The position numbers and the translations under genes were made by a program. From Deltaproteobacteria bacterium UBA6601 (GTDB lineage Bacteria; Myxococcota_A; UBA796; UBA9615), in assembly GCA_002433485.1 (NCBI GenBank), contig DJIF01000113.1:1-26037 (forward strand): a stretch of 26,037 bases of DNA, read 5' to 3'. Shown one piece after another: positions 16,620 through 24,540 of the stretch. Under the pieces are notes generated by a model, which was not told where the DNA came from, ran no database searches, and was given only the letters and a program-made list of their open reading frames with translations. Each line of letters starts with the position of its first letter. The first letter of the stretch is position 1.

Positions 16620-18463
16620 CGAACCATATCGATGAGCTGGGGAGTCGCCGCGGCTTCGTGAAGAATGGCCAGGCGCCGATTGACCGGTACCCCACGAGCG
16701 AAGGTCACCGAGCCATCGGGCCAGGTAACCCGCAGCTCATCGAGTTCAGCGACATCACCTAGGCCAAAGTGCAGGCGCGATGGCCCTTGACCCACCGAGC
16801 GCAGGTTGTGCATCTCGCGCAGCCACTCCCGCCCGCCAGCGCTGATCTGAACCCGCGCTCCAAAGCCCTCGCTGTTGGCCTCTGGCCCACGCAGCTCCAC
16901 CTCGACCCAGGCGCCGGCGCTGCAGCGGTTCATCCACAGCTTGGGGCGCCCCTCATCGGGCACAGCCAACAGGTCCCGGGCGCCATCCCCATCAAAGTCG
17001 GCCGCTACCAGGCCGTAGTGATCGACCACTTCGTTGAAGCCCAGCTCAAGGCTGCGCTCAACAAAGCCCCCACCATCCAGACCCTGCCAGATGGCGTCAG
17101 GCTGAAAGGAGCAGTCGCAATAAAGCGGCGAGCTTGGATCTCGAGGCGGGGTCGAGCCTGCCACGACCGGTAGATCCAGGTTGCCATCATGATCCAGATC
17201 AACGAACTCCAGGGACCAGCCAAACCACTGACAGAATTGCTCACCCTCCCCTTCTCCCTGGCCTCCCTGGCCGCCTTGGCGACCGCCGTGCTGATCTTCA
17301 CTACCACCATGGTCGCTGCCATGATTGTGGCGGTTGTTCTCCGGGTCGTACAAGGGATGAGATTCAAGATCCGGGCTCAGCCCCATGGCCAGGCCCGACT
17401 CGACGTAGCCACCGAGCCCGTCGCTAACCAGGCAATAGATGTAGTCATCGCTCATGCAGTAATCCATGAGCCCGTCGCCATTCAAATCGGCAGCAGCCAG
17501 ACCCATAGCTGAGAATCGAATCGCAGCACCAAGCTGCTCTGCGTCATTCTCCAGCTGGGGCGCACCCAGCGCATCGAGGCCATCGTTACGGAAGAACGCG
17601 CTCGGTGGCAGGGGCGGCATGGGCCGGTCGGTCGCTACCAGCAGGTCCATATCGCCGTCCTGGTCCCGATCGGTAAAAGCGCCCAGGATCGACAGACCAG
17701 GTACTGCACCGGTGGAAAGCTCGGCATGGACGGAAAAGCTGCCCCCATCATTCAGCAGCAATGGATCGAAGGTGCCGCATTCGCCAACACACTCGCCCTC
17801 AAGGCCCAGCCCGGCCTCCGGCAGCCGATCCAGGCCGGGAAGATAGAGGTCCAGATCGCCGTCCCCATCTACGTCACCAAAGCTCATGGTATTGAAGCAG
17901 GTCTTGGGAAAAGCCTGCTGATCGTACAGGACCTCGAGCGGACCAAAGCGCAGCTCACCCTGGTTGCGAAACATGCCCGCATACCCCGGTCCCACGATGA
18001 AGACTTCCGGGAGCGAGTCACCGCTGATGTCCACGGCCGCCAAGGCAGCGACCCAACGACCAGCCTCTGCCACCAGATCGAGACCTTGGGGATGCCGCTC
18101 AAAATGGCCGGTGGAGTCATTTTCAAACAAGTGGGGAAAACCCCGTGCGCGAAACACCAGCAGGTCATCATCCCCGTCGAGATCCAGGTCCTGGGCAACA
18201 ACCCCGCCGGGAACGACGAAGCAACCGTAAGGTTCCTCGTCGATTTCAATCTGAAGGTCGACCCCCCGTTCCAGTCCCTGCTCGGTGAGCCGATCAAAAC
18301 CAGTGCTCGGCGAGCCACAGGTGACCTCATCGCCGATGAGCAGGCCTCCCGAGCTGGGCAGGCCGGTATAGGGCTCCGGCTCAGCGCAAGCCTGCAAGCC
18401 GCTGATGGCAACCAGCATCAAGATCAGATGGGCAGAAACAGACAGCCAAGAAGCAGGGCGCAT
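16616..18463 (-). CDS. CRTAC1-like FG-GAP/ASPIC-UnbV lipoprotein with His/Gly-rich insert
   Basis: 615 residues. ATG at 18463 gives the signal MRPASWLSVSAHLILMLVAI ending at the canonical lipobox LQAC; the frame stays open far upstream but there it is antisense to purC. Seven FG-GAP-type motifs are visible (for example DLDLDGDDDL, GDVDGDGDLD, TDRDQDGDMD, ADLNGDGLMD, VDLDHDGNLD, ADFDGDGARD). Between blades five and six (about 17230-17370) is a His/Gly/Gln-rich insert (NRHNHGSDHGG, GGQGGQGEGEGEQ). Blade five has the Cys pair seen in the two minus-strand relatives (DYCMSD and YC). The C-terminus is ASPIC/UnbV-like (FGARVQISAGG, LHFGLGDVAELDEL, VTWPDGS). It lacks the shared Cys/Asp tag. A perfect TATAAT lies 7 bases before the ATG, suggesting a leaderless message. 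The likely role is calcium-dependent surface binding, ligand unknown. Confidence 0.9.
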   Translation of the reverse strand: MRPASWLSVSAHLILMLVAISGLQACAEPEPYTGLPSSGGLLIGDEVTCGSPSTGFDRLTEQGLERGVDLQIEIDEEPYGCFVVPGGVVAQDLDLDGDDDLLVFRARGFPHLFENDSTGHFERHPQGLDLVAEAGRWVAALAAVDISGDSLPEVFIVGPGYAGMFRNQGELRFGPLEVLYDQQAFPKTCFNTMSFGDVDGDGDLDLYLPGLDRLPEAGLGLEGECVGECGTFDPLLLNDGGSFSVHAELSTGAVPGLSILGAFTDRDQDGDMDLLVATDRPMPPLPPSAFFRNDGLDALGAPQLENDAEQLGAAIRFSAMGLAAADLNGDGLMDYCMSDDYIYCLVSDGLGGYVESGLAMGLSPDLESHPLYDPENNRHNHGSDHGGSEDQHGGRQGGQGGQGEGEGEQFCQWFGWSLEFVDLDHDGNLDLPVVAGSTPPRDPSSPLYCDCSFQPDAIWQGLDGGGFVERSLELGFNEVVDHYGLVAADFDGDGARDLLAVPDEGRPKLWMNRCSAGAWVEVELRGPEANSEGFGARVQISAGGREWLREMHNLRSVGQGPSRLHFGLGDVAELDELRVTWPDGSVTFARGVPVNRRLAILHEAAATPQLIDMVR

Positions 18464-18470
18464 CACCACG

Positions 18471-18476
18471 ATTATA
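18471..18476 (-). promoter_or_regulatory. Candidate -10 box (TATAAT) for the minus-strand CRTAC1-like gene
   Basis: Read on the minus strand, TATAAT is followed by CGTGGTG and then the ATG at 18463. Normal spacing from a -10 box would place the first transcribed base at or next to the start codon. No good -35 hexamer sits 16-18 bases upstream and there is no extended TGn element, so this rests on the -10 match and its position. Confidence 0.4.
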
Positions 18477-18593
18477 GCCGAGGTACCCAAGCCGGGGCGG
18501 GCTGCAAACAACCCCGCACCGCGAGGATTTTCATCGGCTTTGACCCTGGCTCCCACAAGCGGCTCCAGCCATGGTAATGAACGTCTCCCAACC

Positions 18594-18598
18594 GGAGG
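18594..18598 (+). promoter_or_regulatory. Shine-Dalgarno site of purC
   Basis: GGAGG followed by a 6-base spacer and ATG 18605. It fixes the purC start. Confidence 0.8.
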
Positions 18599-18604
18599 AA
18601 CCCC

Positions 18605-19516
18605 ATGAGCGAGATGATCTACCACGGCAAAGTTAAGCAGGTGTGGACCACCGAAGACCCTGACATCATTGAGTTTCGCTACACCGACCAGATCTCCGTC
18701 TTTGACCAGATCATTCCCAGCACCGTCCCCCACAAAGGCGAATCGCTCAATCGCACCTCCTGCCACTGGTTCGAGCTGGTGGAAAAAGCAAACATCTGCG
18801 AAACCCATATCAAGGAAATGTCCGCCCCCGACCGCGTCCGCACTCGTCGCTATGACGTCATTCGCGAGCCGGGCGCGATCCCCAAGGACGCAGAGAACTT
18901 CTTCGTCCCCCTTGAAGTGATCTGCCGCCATTACCTGGCTGGCTCTGCGTGGCGGCGCTACAAGCGCGGCGAGGCCAGTGCCAGCGAATTCGGCTTCGCC
19001 GAAGGAACTGAGCTCAAGGAAGGCATGAAGCTGCCCCGCCCCTACCTGGAAGTGTCGACCAAGTTCGAGAAGTTCGACCGACTGCTGGATCGGCAAGAGG
19101 CACTGCAGATCTCCAACCTCAGAGAGTCCGAGCTGGATGCCATCCTCGAGGTGGTCGTTCAGGTGGACGAGATCATCGACGCTGAGGCCGGCAAAGCCGG
19201 GCTCATCCACGTCGACGGCAAGAAAGAGTTTGCCCTGGGCGCAGGCCGCAAGCCGGTCCTGGTCGACTCCTTCGGCACCCTCGACGAGGACCGCTGGTGG
19301 GATGCAGATGCTTACGGCAAGGGTGAAATCATTCAGCTGTCTAAGGAGTTCGTCCGCGGCCACTACATCGAGACCGGCCACCACGCGAGCCTGGAAGCGG
19401 CGCGCAAGGATGGCAGCGCAGAGCCGCCAATCCCGGCGCTACCCCAAGAGGTCATCGAGCGCTGCAGTTCTCTCTATGTGGACATGTTCGAGCGCCTCAC
19501 AGGTCGCACGTTCTAA
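18605..19516 (+). CDS. purC: Phosphoribosylaminoimidazole-succinocarboxamide synthase (SAICAR synthetase)
   Basis: 303 residues, the length of the longer SAICAR synthetase class. The enzyme condenses CAIR with aspartate using ATP (EC 6.3.2.6) in cytoplasmic purine synthesis. Visible family features: a nucleotide-binding start (YHGKVKQVW), the first signature region FRYTDQISVFDQIIP, then RRYDVIREPGAIP, FVPLEVICRHYLAGSAWRRY, PYLEVSTKFEKFDRLL, and the second signature around GLIHVDGKKEFALG with VLVDSFGTLDEDRWW, where the usual DSSRFW-type wording is slightly changed. The start has a strong ribosome site. It stands alone, divergent from a lipoprotein gene and convergent with a DUF393 gene, with no other purine genes nearby. 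No mechanistic link to the surface proteins is visible. Confidence 0.97.
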   Translation: MSEMIYHGKVKQVWTTEDPDIIEFRYTDQISVFDQIIPSTVPHKGESLNRTSCHWFELVEKANICETHIKEMSAPDRVRTRRYDVIREPGAIPKDAENFFVPLEVICRHYLAGSAWRRYKRGEASASEFGFAEGTELKEGMKLPRPYLEVSTKFEKFDRLLDRQEALQISNLRESELDAILEVVVQVDEIIDAEAGKAGLIHVDGKKEFALGAGRKPVLVDSFGTLDEDRWWDADAYGKGEIIQLSKEFVRGHYIETGHHASLEAARKDGSAEPPIPALPQEVIERCSSLYVDMFERLTGRTF

Positions 19517-19568
19517 GCAGCTACTGCCAGCTCATTGACCGCAACAAGCGGAGCCGATGCGCCCCGCT

Positions 19569-19991
19569 TCAGCGCTCCTCAGCGTCGCTCAATCCCGGCA
19601 CTGCGCAGGACTGCGCAGGGGGCCAGAGCCTGCGTCTATAGTGCGCAACCAGCCGGTAGCCGAGGTCCCGAAGAGGCGGCGGGATCAACCACAGCGCAGC
19701 GAACAACAGCCGCCAGGGCCAGCCCAGGTAGGGAGCCAGCCTGACGATGGCCGCCGAACGGACATAGAGTTCCCCTGCCTGGCGTAGCACTACCGTATCC
19801 AGCTCCCGCTGGTGTGGCGGGAGTTCCACCTGCACCGCTTGGCCAAGCTCCGAGCGCTGACCGGCAAAGACCAGGCTGCCGGGCTCCAGCAAGCGGTCGT
19901 AGATGAAGTGAGCCAGACCGCTGCACATGCCACAGTCGGCATCCAGTACCAGGACATCATTAAGCGGAGGCTGATCTGGGGGTATAGCCAT
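19569..19991 (-). CDS. DUF393/DCC1-like thiol-disulfide oxidoreductase family protein
   Basis: 140 residues from ATG 19991; TTG 19997 would add two residues. It matches the DUF393 (DCC1-like) pattern: VLVLDADCGMCSGLAHFIYD with the CxxC pair C20/C23, LDTVVLRQAGELYVRSAAIVR, LGWPWRLLFAALWLIPPPLRDLGY and a terminal SCAVP motif. The family has a thioredoxin-like fold and is assumed to act on thiols, but substrates are unknown. The middle hydrophobic segment (WRLLFAALWLIPPPL) could associate with the membrane. No signal peptide is seen, so it appears cytoplasmic. It converges on purC across 52 bp and diverges from the solenoid lipoprotein gene. In a region so rich in cysteine repeats a role in disulfide handling is tempting, but position is the only support. 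Confidence 0.85.
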   Translation of the reverse strand: MAIPPDQPPLNDVLVLDADCGMCSGLAHFIYDRLLEPGSLVFAGQRSELGQAVQVELPPHQRELDTVVLRQAGELYVRSAAIVRLAPYLGWPWRLLFAALWLIPPPLRDLGYRLVAHYRRRLWPPAQSCAVPGLSDAEER

Positions 19992-20118
19992 ACCCAAGCC
20001 TAGCTCAGCAGCGGCAGATTGGAGAGTGTGTAGGCTGCTGCGCTCATATAAGAGGTCGCAGAGCGCAGATCTGGCCCACTGCGTGGGCTCCTGGCAGCCG
20101 CTCAGCTACATTGATCTT

Positions 20119-21417
20119 ATGTTCCCCTCCATCTGGACGAAGGCGCCTGCTGCCAGAATCACCATCACAGCAGCACTGCTAAGCATTGCGAGCCTCACAT
20201 CAGGCTGTGAGAGTGGCCCCATCGAGATCTGCGATGATGAGCTGGACAACGAAGGGGACGGCGCCATCGACTGCGCCGATAGCGACTGCGTGCCGAGTTC
20301 CAACTGTCCGGATCAAGACAGTGACGGCTTCGCCCCCTTGGAGGCAGGTGGCCTCGATTGCGATGACCAGAACGCGGCGGTCCACCCCGCAGCCGTTGAA
20401 CTGTGCGACGGCATCGATAACGACTGCTACCAGGGAGTCGACGAAGACGCTGAGGACGCGACCACCTGGTACGGCGATTATGACTACGACGGCTATGGTG
20501 GCACCGACTTCATCGAGCGGTCCTGCTCGCCGGTACAAGGTCATGTCACCAACGTTGACGACTGCGACGACTACAACGACCGCGTCCATCCCGGCGCTGA
20601 AGAGCTCTGCGACGAGCTCGACAACAACTGCAACGGCGAGGTCGACGAGGGTGCCGATGACCGCACCTGGTATGGCGATGCCGATGGCGACGGCTTCGGC
20701 ACCACCCAGTTCACCTACCAGGGCTGCTCAGCGCCGGATGGCTACGTGGAAAACGCCGACGACTGCAACGACCTGAGCGCGCTCGTCTATCCGGGTGCTC
20801 CACCTTCCTGCGACGCCGCAGACAGCGACTGCGATGGACTCGACGACCCTGGAGGAGGCGACGACGACGGCGACGGGCAGACCGAGTGTGAGGGTGACTG
20901 CAACGATGCCGAGCCGACCGTTCACGGGCTGGACAGCGACGGCGACGGACTCGCTTCCTGCGACGGCGACTGCGACGACAGCAACCCACTCGCAGCTCGG
21001 CTCGATGATGACCGGGACTGCGACGGTGTAACCAGTGCCCAGGACTGCGACGACCTCAACTCAGCGATCGGTGACTGCACCCACTGCGCTGGCACCTATC
21101 AGGTGGGAAGTGGTGGGACCACTGCCGATCTGATCAGCCTGTCCAGTTGTCTCAGTGTCGGCGGCAACCTTGAAATTGGCACCAGCGCGCTGGGCCACCT
21201 CGACGAGCTTGGCCAATTGACCAGCATCACAGGGGACTTGATCATCTATGGCAACCCCAATCTGTCGGACATCTCCGGCCTTAGTCAGCTCAGCACAGTC
21301 GGCGGCAACCTGATGATCTGGGACAACCCCTCGCTATGCCAGAGCAGCGTAGTGGGGCTGCAGAACAGCCTGAGCATCGGCGGCTTGAGTCATAGCGCCG
21401 CCAACGGCCCCTGCTAA
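20119..21417 (+). CDS. Lipoprotein with MopE-type metal-binding repeats and short receptor-L-like solenoid
   Basis: 432 residues from ATG 20119, which places a hydrophobic segment (ITITAALLSIASLTSGC30) close to the N-terminus; GTG 20026 would add 31 residues of unlikely signal sequence. After the lipid cysteine comes one EF-hand-like Cys repeat (ICDDELDNEGDG, DCADSDC) without the EG..PG preface. Residues about 65-330 hold several units of the Cu-binding MopE/putative metal-binding class (DQDSDGFAP, DCDDQNAAVHPAAVELC, GIDNDCYQGVDED, WYGDADGDGFG, GYVENADDCND). From about 340 there is a short solenoid (LTSITGDLIIYGNPNLSDIS and its neighbours) closed by NPSLCQ and a final NGPC. The solenoid, its CTHCAG entry and its cap reappear in the next gene. 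Likely an exposed metal-binding or adhesive protein. TATAAG at 20047-20052 is a weak -10 candidate. Confidence 0.88.
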   Translation: MFPSIWTKAPAARITITAALLSIASLTSGCESGPIEICDDELDNEGDGAIDCADSDCVPSSNCPDQDSDGFAPLEAGGLDCDDQNAAVHPAAVELCDGIDNDCYQGVDEDAEDATTWYGDYDYDGYGGTDFIERSCSPVQGHVTNVDDCDDYNDRVHPGAEELCDELDNNCNGEVDEGADDRTWYGDADGDGFGTTQFTYQGCSAPDGYVENADDCNDLSALVYPGAPPSCDAADSDCDGLDDPGGGDDDGDGQTECEGDCNDAEPTVHGLDSDGDGLASCDGDCDDSNPLAARLDDDRDCDGVTSAQDCDDLNSAIGDCTHCAGTYQVGSGGTTADLISLSSCLSVGGNLEIGTSALGHLDELGQLTSITGDLIIYGNPNLSDISGLSQLSTVGGNLMIWDNPSLCQSSVVGLQNSLSIGGLSHSAANGPC

Positions 21418-21504
21418 GAGCAGGCCGGCAACCGAGAAAGCTTCAAGCATGGGCGCGTGGGCAGTACTATGGACCCTGCCATCGAACCCATCCCTGCCAA
21501 GACG

Positions 21505-22641
21505 ATGCCGCAAATCCGCTTACTAAGAGCAGCAATCAAGCAATACCACCGGGCACCCCTTGGTCGTTCACTTAGCGTGCACCACAGCGGAGCCCTGCTC
21601 CTGCTGTTAGCCAGCACCACCCTGCTGCCAGCCTGTCAGCAGGCCAATGAAGGAGCCAGCGCCGGCCAGTGTGGCGACCGCGCCGACAACGACGCCGACG
21701 GACTCTACGACTGCGACGACAGCGACTGCCAGGACTCACCCCTGTGTGCTCCCCAGCCCACCGGCGACGACGATGACGACTCGGCAATAGAGTGCTCGCC
21801 CTGCAGCGGTGGCTTCTCCATCACCAGCCCAGCCGACTTCAATCTCATCGTCGGCTGCCAGAGCATCTCAGGATCGCTGTCCATCAGCGAGTTGGATGCT
21901 GCTGTGACATCGATCCCGGCTCTCCCCTGTCTGCAGCGCATCGACGGGGAACTCACCCTTTCGCAGAACCAGGGACTTCGCGACATCGACGGTTTCTACC
22001 AACTCCAGGAGGTCGGGCAGGACCTCAGGCTGTTCTTCAACAGCGAGCTTGAGCAAATCGACGGACTGACCATGCTGGAGAGCATCGGCGGAACCCTGGC
22101 CATCGATCTGAGCTACTCCCTAACCCAGGTTGACGGGCTGGCGAGCCTACGCACCATCGGCGCGGACCTGCATCTCTACGATGACCCCCTCATTGAGAAC
22201 CTGGACGGCTTCGCCGCACTCGAGTCGGTCGCAAACTACTTCGCCATTGGCCTGTTGGGCTCAATCTCCGATCTCGATGGCTTCGCCGCCCTAACCAGCG
22301 TCGGCGGCGACCTGCATGTGGACCAGAACGCTTCTCTACAGAACATCGATGGGCTGTCTTCACTGGCTACACTTGGGGGCGATCTGTCCGTCTCGACCAA
22401 CAGCTCACTGACCCAGCTCAGCGGACTGGCGGGCTTAAGCGTGGTTCCCGGTGACCTGCGCATCTCCAGAGATGACTCGCTCACCGACGTCTCCGGTCTG
22501 GCCAATATCAGCAGCGTGGGTGGCGAACTCGACGTCACCGCCAACGCCGCCCTGTGCCAGGACCATGCACTCTCTACGCTGGCTCAAGCGAACGTCACCG
22601 GCAACCGGCTGATCAGCGGCAACAACGGCCCCTGTCCCTGA
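21505..22641 (+). CDS. Receptor-L-domain-like solenoid lipoprotein with exact 24-residue repeats
   Basis: 378 residues from ATG 21505. ATG 21469 (390 residues) and GTG 21457 are possible; none has a clear ribosome site. A long basic n-region leads to LLLLLASTTLLPAC, a good lipobox. The shared tag follows (NEGASAGQC, ADNDADG, YDC, DSPLC), then a PTGDDDDDSA linker and CSPCSGGF. From residue 143 there are eight consecutive units of exactly 24 residues plus a ninth partial one, each with a start like LxSVGGDLxV and an end like SLTxxxGLAx, as in receptor L-domain or ECM33-type beta-solenoids. The C-terminal cap has ALCQ and ends GNNGPCP, matching the upstream neighbour. Such solenoids act in cell-surface recognition or wall structure in other organisms. 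Here adhesion or scaffolding is inference. Confidence 0.88.
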   Translation: MPQIRLLRAAIKQYHRAPLGRSLSVHHSGALLLLLASTTLLPACQQANEGASAGQCGDRADNDADGLYDCDDSDCQDSPLCAPQPTGDDDDDSAIECSPCSGGFSITSPADFNLIVGCQSISGSLSISELDAAVTSIPALPCLQRIDGELTLSQNQGLRDIDGFYQLQEVGQDLRLFFNSELEQIDGLTMLESIGGTLAIDLSYSLTQVDGLASLRTIGADLHLYDDPLIENLDGFAALESVANYFAIGLLGSISDLDGFAALTSVGGDLHVDQNASLQNIDGLSSLATLGGDLSVSTNSSLTQLSGLAGLSVVPGDLRISRDDSLTDVSGLANISSVGGELDVTANAALCQDHALSTLAQANVTGNRLISGNNGPCP

Positions 22642-22680
22642 GCCGCCGCGGTACGTACACAGCCTGCTTGTCCTGAGCGA

Positions 22681-24540
22681 TCAGGGCGCCCGGGAGTGGA
22701 CCACCCGAACCTGACGACGCCCCTCAAAGGCGTCCCAGGTACTCACCTCACCGTCAGGCCAGTACACCCGCAGCCTCGACACCAGCTGGTCCGCACCTAG
22801 GCCGAAGTGCACCCGCGCCGGCCCCTGACTGGTAGCCCGCAAGCTGGTCATCTCCCGGATCTGGACACCACCACTCCAGCTCAGCTCAACCCGCGCGCCG
22901 AAACCTTCCCTATTGCCCACAGGGCCGGCCAAAAGGACCTCAATCCAGTTGTTACTGCCACAGGGATTGTTATAGAGGCGTGGCACTGAGCCTCGGCCAG
23001 CCGTCACCACATCCAGATACCCATCACCTTGGAGATCGGCGCTCACCAGGCCAATGTGATCAGTCAGATCGGCAAAGCCAGCCTCCTGGCTAACGTCAAT
23101 AAAGCTGCCATCGGCTTGCCCCTGCCACAACAGATCGACAAAAGCATGCAGCCCCAGCTCAATAGCTCGTGAGTCCGGCGATGACGCCTGCAGACAGTCC
23201 ACGTATCCGTCGTTGTCCAGATCGGTAAAGTCCAATGACCAGCCCACCGTAGTTAGCACCTGCTCACCTTCGTCATCAAAGGAGTCATCGTCGTCGCCGT
23301 GATGGTCATCATCACCGTGATGATCATCCTCCCCCGGCTTCGGCGCCGGAGAGCCCGGGTAGAGACCTATGGCGACCCCACCCTCGTAATAGAGCCCTCC
23401 GGGACCGCTCATCAAACACAAAGGGCGGCCCACATCGGTGATGCAGTAGTCGAGCTGGCCGTCACCGTTAAGATCGGCACCGTCAACGCCCATCCCCGCC
23501 ATGTCGAGATCTGCCCCGGTCTGCGGGGCATCATCCACCAACACCGGTGCACCGGCGCCATCGACCCCCTCGTTGCGCCAAAAGGCGGACGGGCCTCCCT
23601 CCAACGGCCAGTCGTTCGGCACCAGCAGGTCCTGATCACCATCAGCATCTCGATCGGTAAACATCGCAACCTGACTGCTGGGATGACCGCCCCACTCAAG
23701 ACTGAGATCAAGACCATGAGAAAACAGTCCCTGATCGTTGATGAACAGGGGCGCCGCAGGGAAATGCAGCGGACCGCCCTGCTCGCCCTCATAGTAAGCA
23801 CCGGTCAAATAAACGAGATCAAGGTCCCCATCACCATCCACGTCACCCAGGGCCACCGAGGCGTTTACCGCGGAGGCGGCCTGCTCGGGAACCGCGAGGG
23901 TCTGCCCGGCCGAAAAGACCCCTTGACCCACATTCATCCACCAGCGCCGGGACGACTCAGCGCTGGAAATCCAGTCGCCGAACAGATCGGGGAGGCCATC
24001 GCTGTTGACGTCGTAGGCCGCCAGATAGGTGAAATTACCCTCCTGGGTCGCAGCGACAGGTCCGCTTAGAAAACTGAAGTGGCCACTGCCGTCATTGATG
24101 TAGAGGGTCTTTGGCCCCTGCATCAGATCGATGTCGCCGTCCCCATCCAGATCGCTGGCCAACAGTGACCCGCCTCGGCCGGTGGTCGTCCCGACCACCG
24201 GATCGCCGACATTGCCAGGGCTGGGGACCTCCACATCAATGCCGCGCTCAAGGCTGACCTCTGCGAGCCGACCGATTCCCTCAACCGGCTGCTCACAGAG
24301 CACCAGATCGCCAAACTCAAAGTCACCTTCGCGCACCGGAACGTCGGGCAGGTCATGACAGTCAGGGGAGGCCATACAACCGGCATCCTGGCAGTCGTAG
24401 CTACCATCAGCGTCGTTGTCAGCACCATCACTGCAGTCGCCGGGCTGCCCCCCTTCGAAGCGCTCTCCCTGGCAGGCGCTCAACAGCGCTATCGCGCCCA
24501 CCAGCAGACCGGCCAGCTCCACTCCACGTATCCCTATCAC
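22681..24540 (-). CDS. CRTAC1-like FG-GAP/ASPIC-UnbV lipoprotein with His/Asp insert and N-terminal Cys/Asp tag
   Basis: 619 residues. GTG at 24540 overlaps the preceding gene's TGA (GTGA), so the two are probably co-translated. The signal VELAGLLVGAIALLSAC has a canonical lipobox LSAC, and the shared tag follows (FEGGQPGDC, ADNDADG, YDC, ASPDC). It is the only CRTAC1-like protein with a visible N-terminus here that has the tag. Seven FG-GAP-type motifs are seen (SDLDGDGDID, YDVNSDGLPD, GDVDGDGDLD, TDRDADGDQD, ADLNGDGQLD, TDLDNDGYVD, ADLQGDGYLD). Between blades five and six an insert reads EDDHHGDDDHHGDDDDS. The C-terminus is ASPIC/UnbV-like (FGARVELSWSGG, VHFGLGADQ, VYWPDGE). Likely a calcium-dependent surface-binding propeller; the His/Asp insert could bind transition metals. 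It converges on the solenoid gene across 39 bp with no clear terminator. Confidence 0.91.
   Translation of the reverse strand: MIGIRGVELAGLLVGAIALLSACQGERFEGGQPGDCSDGADNDADGSYDCQDAGCMASPDCHDLPDVPVREGDFEFGDLVLCEQPVEGIGRLAEVSLERGIDVEVPSPGNVGDPVVGTTTGRGGSLLASDLDGDGDIDLMQGPKTLYINDGSGHFSFLSGPVAATQEGNFTYLAAYDVNSDGLPDLFGDWISSAESSRRWWMNVGQGVFSAGQTLAVPEQAASAVNASVALGDVDGDGDLDLVYLTGAYYEGEQGGPLHFPAAPLFINDQGLFSHGLDLSLEWGGHPSSQVAMFTDRDADGDQDLLVPNDWPLEGGPSAFWRNEGVDGAGAPVLVDDAPQTGADLDMAGMGVDGADLNGDGQLDYCITDVGRPLCLMSGPGGLYYEGGVAIGLYPGSPAPKPGEDDHHGDDDHHGDDDDSFDDEGEQVLTTVGWSLDFTDLDNDGYVDCLQASSPDSRAIELGLHAFVDLLWQGQADGSFIDVSQEAGFADLTDHIGLVSADLQGDGYLDVVTAGRGSVPRLYNNPCGSNNWIEVLLAGPVGNREGFGARVELSWSGGVQIREMTSLRATSQGPARVHFGLGADQLVSRLRVYWPDGEVSTWDAFEGRRQVRVVHSRAP

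Noticed and set aside
18464..19384. Open minus-strand frame extending the CRTAC1-like gene to 922 residues across purC
   Set aside because: It is antisense to a clear purC, and the lipoprotein signal at 18463 gives a natural start. The open frame is a codon-bias shadow.
19546..19569. Hairpin AAGCGG/CCGCTT between purC and the DUF393 gene as a bidirectional terminator
   Set aside because: Only 6 pairs with a 12-base loop and no T-run; position is suggestive but the structure is weak.
20047..20052. TATAAG as promoter of the 20119 gene
   Set aside because: No matching -35 element at 16-18 bases; kept only as a weak remark in the gene entry.
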